The notes beneath the pieces were generated by a model that did no database searches, had not been told where the DNA came from, and worked only from the letters and a program-made list of their open reading frames with translations. A DNA stretch of 64,000 bases from Clostridia bacterium. Lineage in GTDB: Bacteria; Bacillota; Clostridia; Oscillospirales; Acutalibacteraceae. The stretch spans positions 1-64,000 of the forward strand of contig JAFTWW010000021.1 of the NCBI GenBank assembly GCA_017465085.1, read 5' to 3'. Within the stretch, counting starts at the first letter, position 1. Each line of letters opens with the position of its first letter. Of this stretch, positions 62,258 through 64,000 are shown piece after piece. The position numbers and the translations under genes were made by a program.

Positions 62258-63467
62258 AGAACTTGTAGCCCGCGGCCTCATAGCACAGGTTACTAATGAG
62301 GACGAAATCAGGGATATGATAAACGAGGGTAAAGCCACCTTCTATATCGGTTTCGATTGTACTGCCGATAGCCTTACCGCAGGTCACTTTATGGCGCTTA
62401 CCCTTATGAAGCGTCTTCAGATGGCAGGTAATAAGCCTATCGCCCTTATCGGCGGCGGTACCACTATGATTGGCGACCCTTCGGGCAGAACAGATATGAG
62501 AAAGATGCTTACCAAGGAGGATATCGACCATAACGCCGAGTGCTTTAAGCGTCAGATGGAGCGTTTTATCGATTTCTCAGAGGGCAAGGCGAGAATGATA
62601 AATAACGCCGATTGGTTGCTGAATCTTAACTATGTAGAGCTTCTTCGTGAGGTTGGCGCCTGCTTCTCTGTAAACAATATGCTCAGAGCCGAATGCTATA
62701 AGCAGCGTATGGAAAAGGGTCTTTCCTTCCTTGAGTTCAACTATATGATAATGCAGAGCTATGATTTCTATTATCTCTTTAAGGAATACGGCTGTAATAT
62801 GCAGTTCGGCGGAGATGACCAATGGTCCAATATGCTTGGCGGAACAGAGCTTATCCGCAAAAAGCTTGGCAAGGATGCCCACGCTATGACCATAACCCTC
62901 CTTACCGATTCTCAGGGCAAGAAGATGGGTAAAACCGCAGGAAATGCCGTTTGGCTTGATGCTAATAAGACTTCTCCTTACGAGTTCTATCAGTATTGGC
63001 GTAATGTTGCCGATTCCGATGTTCTTAAGTGTATCAGAATGTTGACCTTCTTACCTCTTGAGGAGATCGATGCTATGGATTCCTGGGAGGGCAGTCAGCT
63101 TAATACTGCTAAGGAAATTTTAGCCTTTGAGCTTACCAAGCTTGTTCACGGCGAGGAAGAGGCTAACAAGGCTAAAGAGGCTTCAAGAGCGGTGTTCTCA
63201 GGCGCAGGTTCCCACTCGAATATGCCCACAATCACTTTGGGTGAGGATGATTTTGCAGATGGCAAAATCGGTCTTCTTTCAATGATGGTTAAGGGTGAGC
63301 TTTCCGCTTCTAACGGAGAAGCGAGAAGACTTGTTCAGCAGGGCGGTGTAAGCGTTAACGATGAGAAGATTACCGATGCTTCTTATAGCATTGATAGAGC
63401 CGCATTTAACGATGGCGTTATCGTTAAAAAGGGTAAGAAGGTAATCGTTAAATTTGTAGTTGAGTAA
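62244..63467 (+). CDS. tyrS: Tyrosyl-tRNA synthetase
   Basis: 407 residues. Class I motifs: FDCTADSLTAGHF (HIGH equivalent) and KKMGKTAGNAVWLD (KMSKS equivalent), with tyrosine pocket YMIMQSYDFYYL and GGDDQWSN. C-terminal S4 domain (SASNGEARRLVQQGGVSVNDEKI). The start is ATG 62244 with AGGAG 9 bases before; the alternative at 62226 is inside recN without a ribosome site. No T-box leader: the gene is expressed from the upstream operon. Confidence 0.96.
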   Translation: MKIYEELVARGLIAQVTNEDEIRDMINEGKATFYIGFDCTADSLTAGHFMALTLMKRLQMAGNKPIALIGGGTTMIGDPSGRTDMRKMLTKEDIDHNAECFKRQMERFIDFSEGKARMINNADWLLNLNYVELLREVGACFSVNNMLRAECYKQRMEKGLSFLEFNYMIMQSYDFYYLFKEYGCNMQFGGDDQWSNMLGGTELIRKKLGKDAHAMTITLLTDSQGKKMGKTAGNAVWLDANKTSPYEFYQYWRNVADSDVLKCIRMLTFLPLEEIDAMDSWEGSQLNTAKEILAFELTKLVHGEEEANKAKEASRAVFSGAGSHSNMPTITLGEDDFADGKIGLLSMMVKGELSASNGEARRLVQQGGVSVNDEKITDASYSIDRAAFNDGVIVKKGKKVIVKFVVE

Positions 63468-63469
63468 TT

Positions 63470-63790
63470 ATGGGATTATTTTCTAAAAGAAACAAAAACC
63501 CCGAGCTGCTTAATACCTTTGATGGTAGGCAGGTTAAGTATGTTACCAAGCGAATGGTAAATGAGGATGGCGCAGTTACCCACCAAATAGCAGGTAAAAG
63601 CGGCAGAATTGCCGTAGTCGGTGATGAAATCAGAATTATCTGCGGAGAAATAGATGTTTTTCGCTGTAGGGTAGCCGATTCCAAATACTTTCTTTTGATG
63701 AGCGGAGATGGCGTAACTGTTGAGGGTGAAAACTCGGTTTCGGGCAAATATGATTCCGTAACAGCTTACTATACTTATTACAGAAAATAA
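63470..63790 (+). CDS. Small unknown protein after tyrS
   Basis: 106 residues, MGLFSKRNKNPELL then a beta-rich sequence (GRQVKYVTKRMV, GRIAVVGDEIRIICGEIDVFRC, YFLLMSGDGVTVEGEN), ending in a tyrosine-rich YYTYYRK. No signal or TM helix. I do not recognise a family; the repeating short strands suggest a small beta-barrel (OB- or KOW-like). It starts 2 bases after the tyrS stop, so it is co-expressed. A terminator follows. Confidence 0.8.
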   Translation: MGLFSKRNKNPELLNTFDGRQVKYVTKRMVNEDGAVTHQIAGKSGRIAVVGDEIRIICGEIDVFRCRVADSKYFLLMSGDGVTVEGENSVSGKYDSVTAYYTYYRK

Positions 63791-63794
63791 TGAT

Positions 63795-63826
63795 AAGACG
63801 GCAGAATTTACTGCCGTCTTTATTTT
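63795..63826 (+). terminator. Terminator of the nusB-tyrS operon
   Basis: AAGACGGCAG (63795-63804) with CTGCCGTCTT (63811-63820), 6-base loop, then TATTTT. Confidence 0.92.
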
Positions 63827-63835
63827 ATAATAAGA

Positions 63836-63864
63836 TTGAAAATATTGGTTAAAAGTGGTATAAT
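63836..63864 (+). promoter_or_regulatory. Promoter of the last, partial gene
   Basis: TTGAAA (63836-63841), 17 bases, TATAAT (63859-63864). Confidence 0.82.
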
Positions 63865-63894
63865 ACGAATATAATTTTTGAAGGAGGCGAAATA

Positions 63895-64000
63895 ATGGAT
63901 AGGCTTTTTAGGTATATGTGCTTTTTTATGACAGTTATTATCGTTATTTCCTCCTTCGGATTGGTTATTGCCAGCGCCGCAGATAGTGAAAACGGTATTG
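63895..64000 (+). CDS. Membrane or exported protein, N-terminal fragment (3' end outside window)
   Basis: 35 codons visible. AAGGAGGCGA lies 4 bases before the ATG. The start MDRLFRYMCFFMTVIIVISS then FGLVIASAADS has a basic head, a hydrophobic core and an ASAA-type signal peptidase I site, so it is probably secreted or an N-terminally anchored protein. The rest is not in the window and no family can be assigned. Confidence 0.75.
   Translation, partial: MDRLFRYMCFFMTVIIVISSFGLVIASAADSENGI

Overview
This 64 kb window looks like chromosome from a low-to-moderate-GC, spore-forming-lineage Bacillota, most likely a gut-type Clostridia (Oscillospirales/Ruminococcaceae-like). The evidence is spo0A, a YtvI-type sporulation membrane protein, a clostridial arrangement of housekeeping operons, strong AGGAGG ribosome binding sites, consensus TTGACA/TATAAT promoters with 17-bp spacing, and frequent GTG/TTG starts. 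I see no prophage, insertion sequence, CRISPR array or secretion island. Almost everything is core genome, and the unusual material lies in leaders, repeats and sequence variants of known proteins.

Layout. 1-2.7 kb: end of tuf, mscL with an added zinc ribbon (minus strand), spo0A, and a cytidylate-kinase-like gene. 2.7-9.2 kb: yceD-rpmF, der-plsY-gpsA, rpmB, a HAD phosphatase with an MFS transporter, and a dCMP deaminase. 9.2-13.9 kb: tRNA-Thr(GGT), a repeat patch, a frameshifted small membrane-protein gene, putP, an SGNH hydrolase, an aldose-epimerase-like gene and a GtrA-like gene. 13.9-17.6 kb: an array of mini-hairpins separated by the heptamer GTGAAAT, then on the minus strand tmRNA and smpB, followed by hom-lysC. 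17.7-27.0 kb: ytvI, a DUF3343 protein with a cysteine-desulfurase-like enzyme, cdaA-cdaR (c-di-AMP synthesis and control), an unknown one-TM protein, recD2, comFC and an mreB-like gene.

27.0-45.8 kb is a dense, single-strand run of 18 genes: infC-rpmI-rplT behind an attenuator-type leader (infC apparently starts with AUC), then trmH-like, dprA, topA, trmFO, plsX, rnc, an Elp3-like radical SAM gene, smc, ftsY, rdgB, yhbY, nadD, yqeK, rsfS and leuS. Many of these genes overlap by 1-8 bases, which suggests translational coupling. It links translation, lipid, DNA topology, chromosome segregation, NAD and ribosome-silencing functions.

45.8-53.8 kb: mgtE behind a very short terminator-bearing leader, an RluA pseudouridine synthase, a P2-type cation ATPase with several altered signature motifs and glyA (both minus strand), and a lipoprotein GH25 muramidase with three SH3 repeats. 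53.9-63.8 kb: the classical nusB-xseA-xseB-ispA-dxs-tlyA-nadK-argR-recN cluster, then tyrS and a small unknown protein. A new exported or membrane protein begins at 63895 and runs off the window.

I did not find a convincing new multi-gene system. The best candidates for something undescribed are the GTGAAAT mini-hairpin array next to ssrA (13951-14121), the motif-drifted cation ATPase (47916-50498), and the infC leader with its predicted terminator/antiterminator switch and AUC start.
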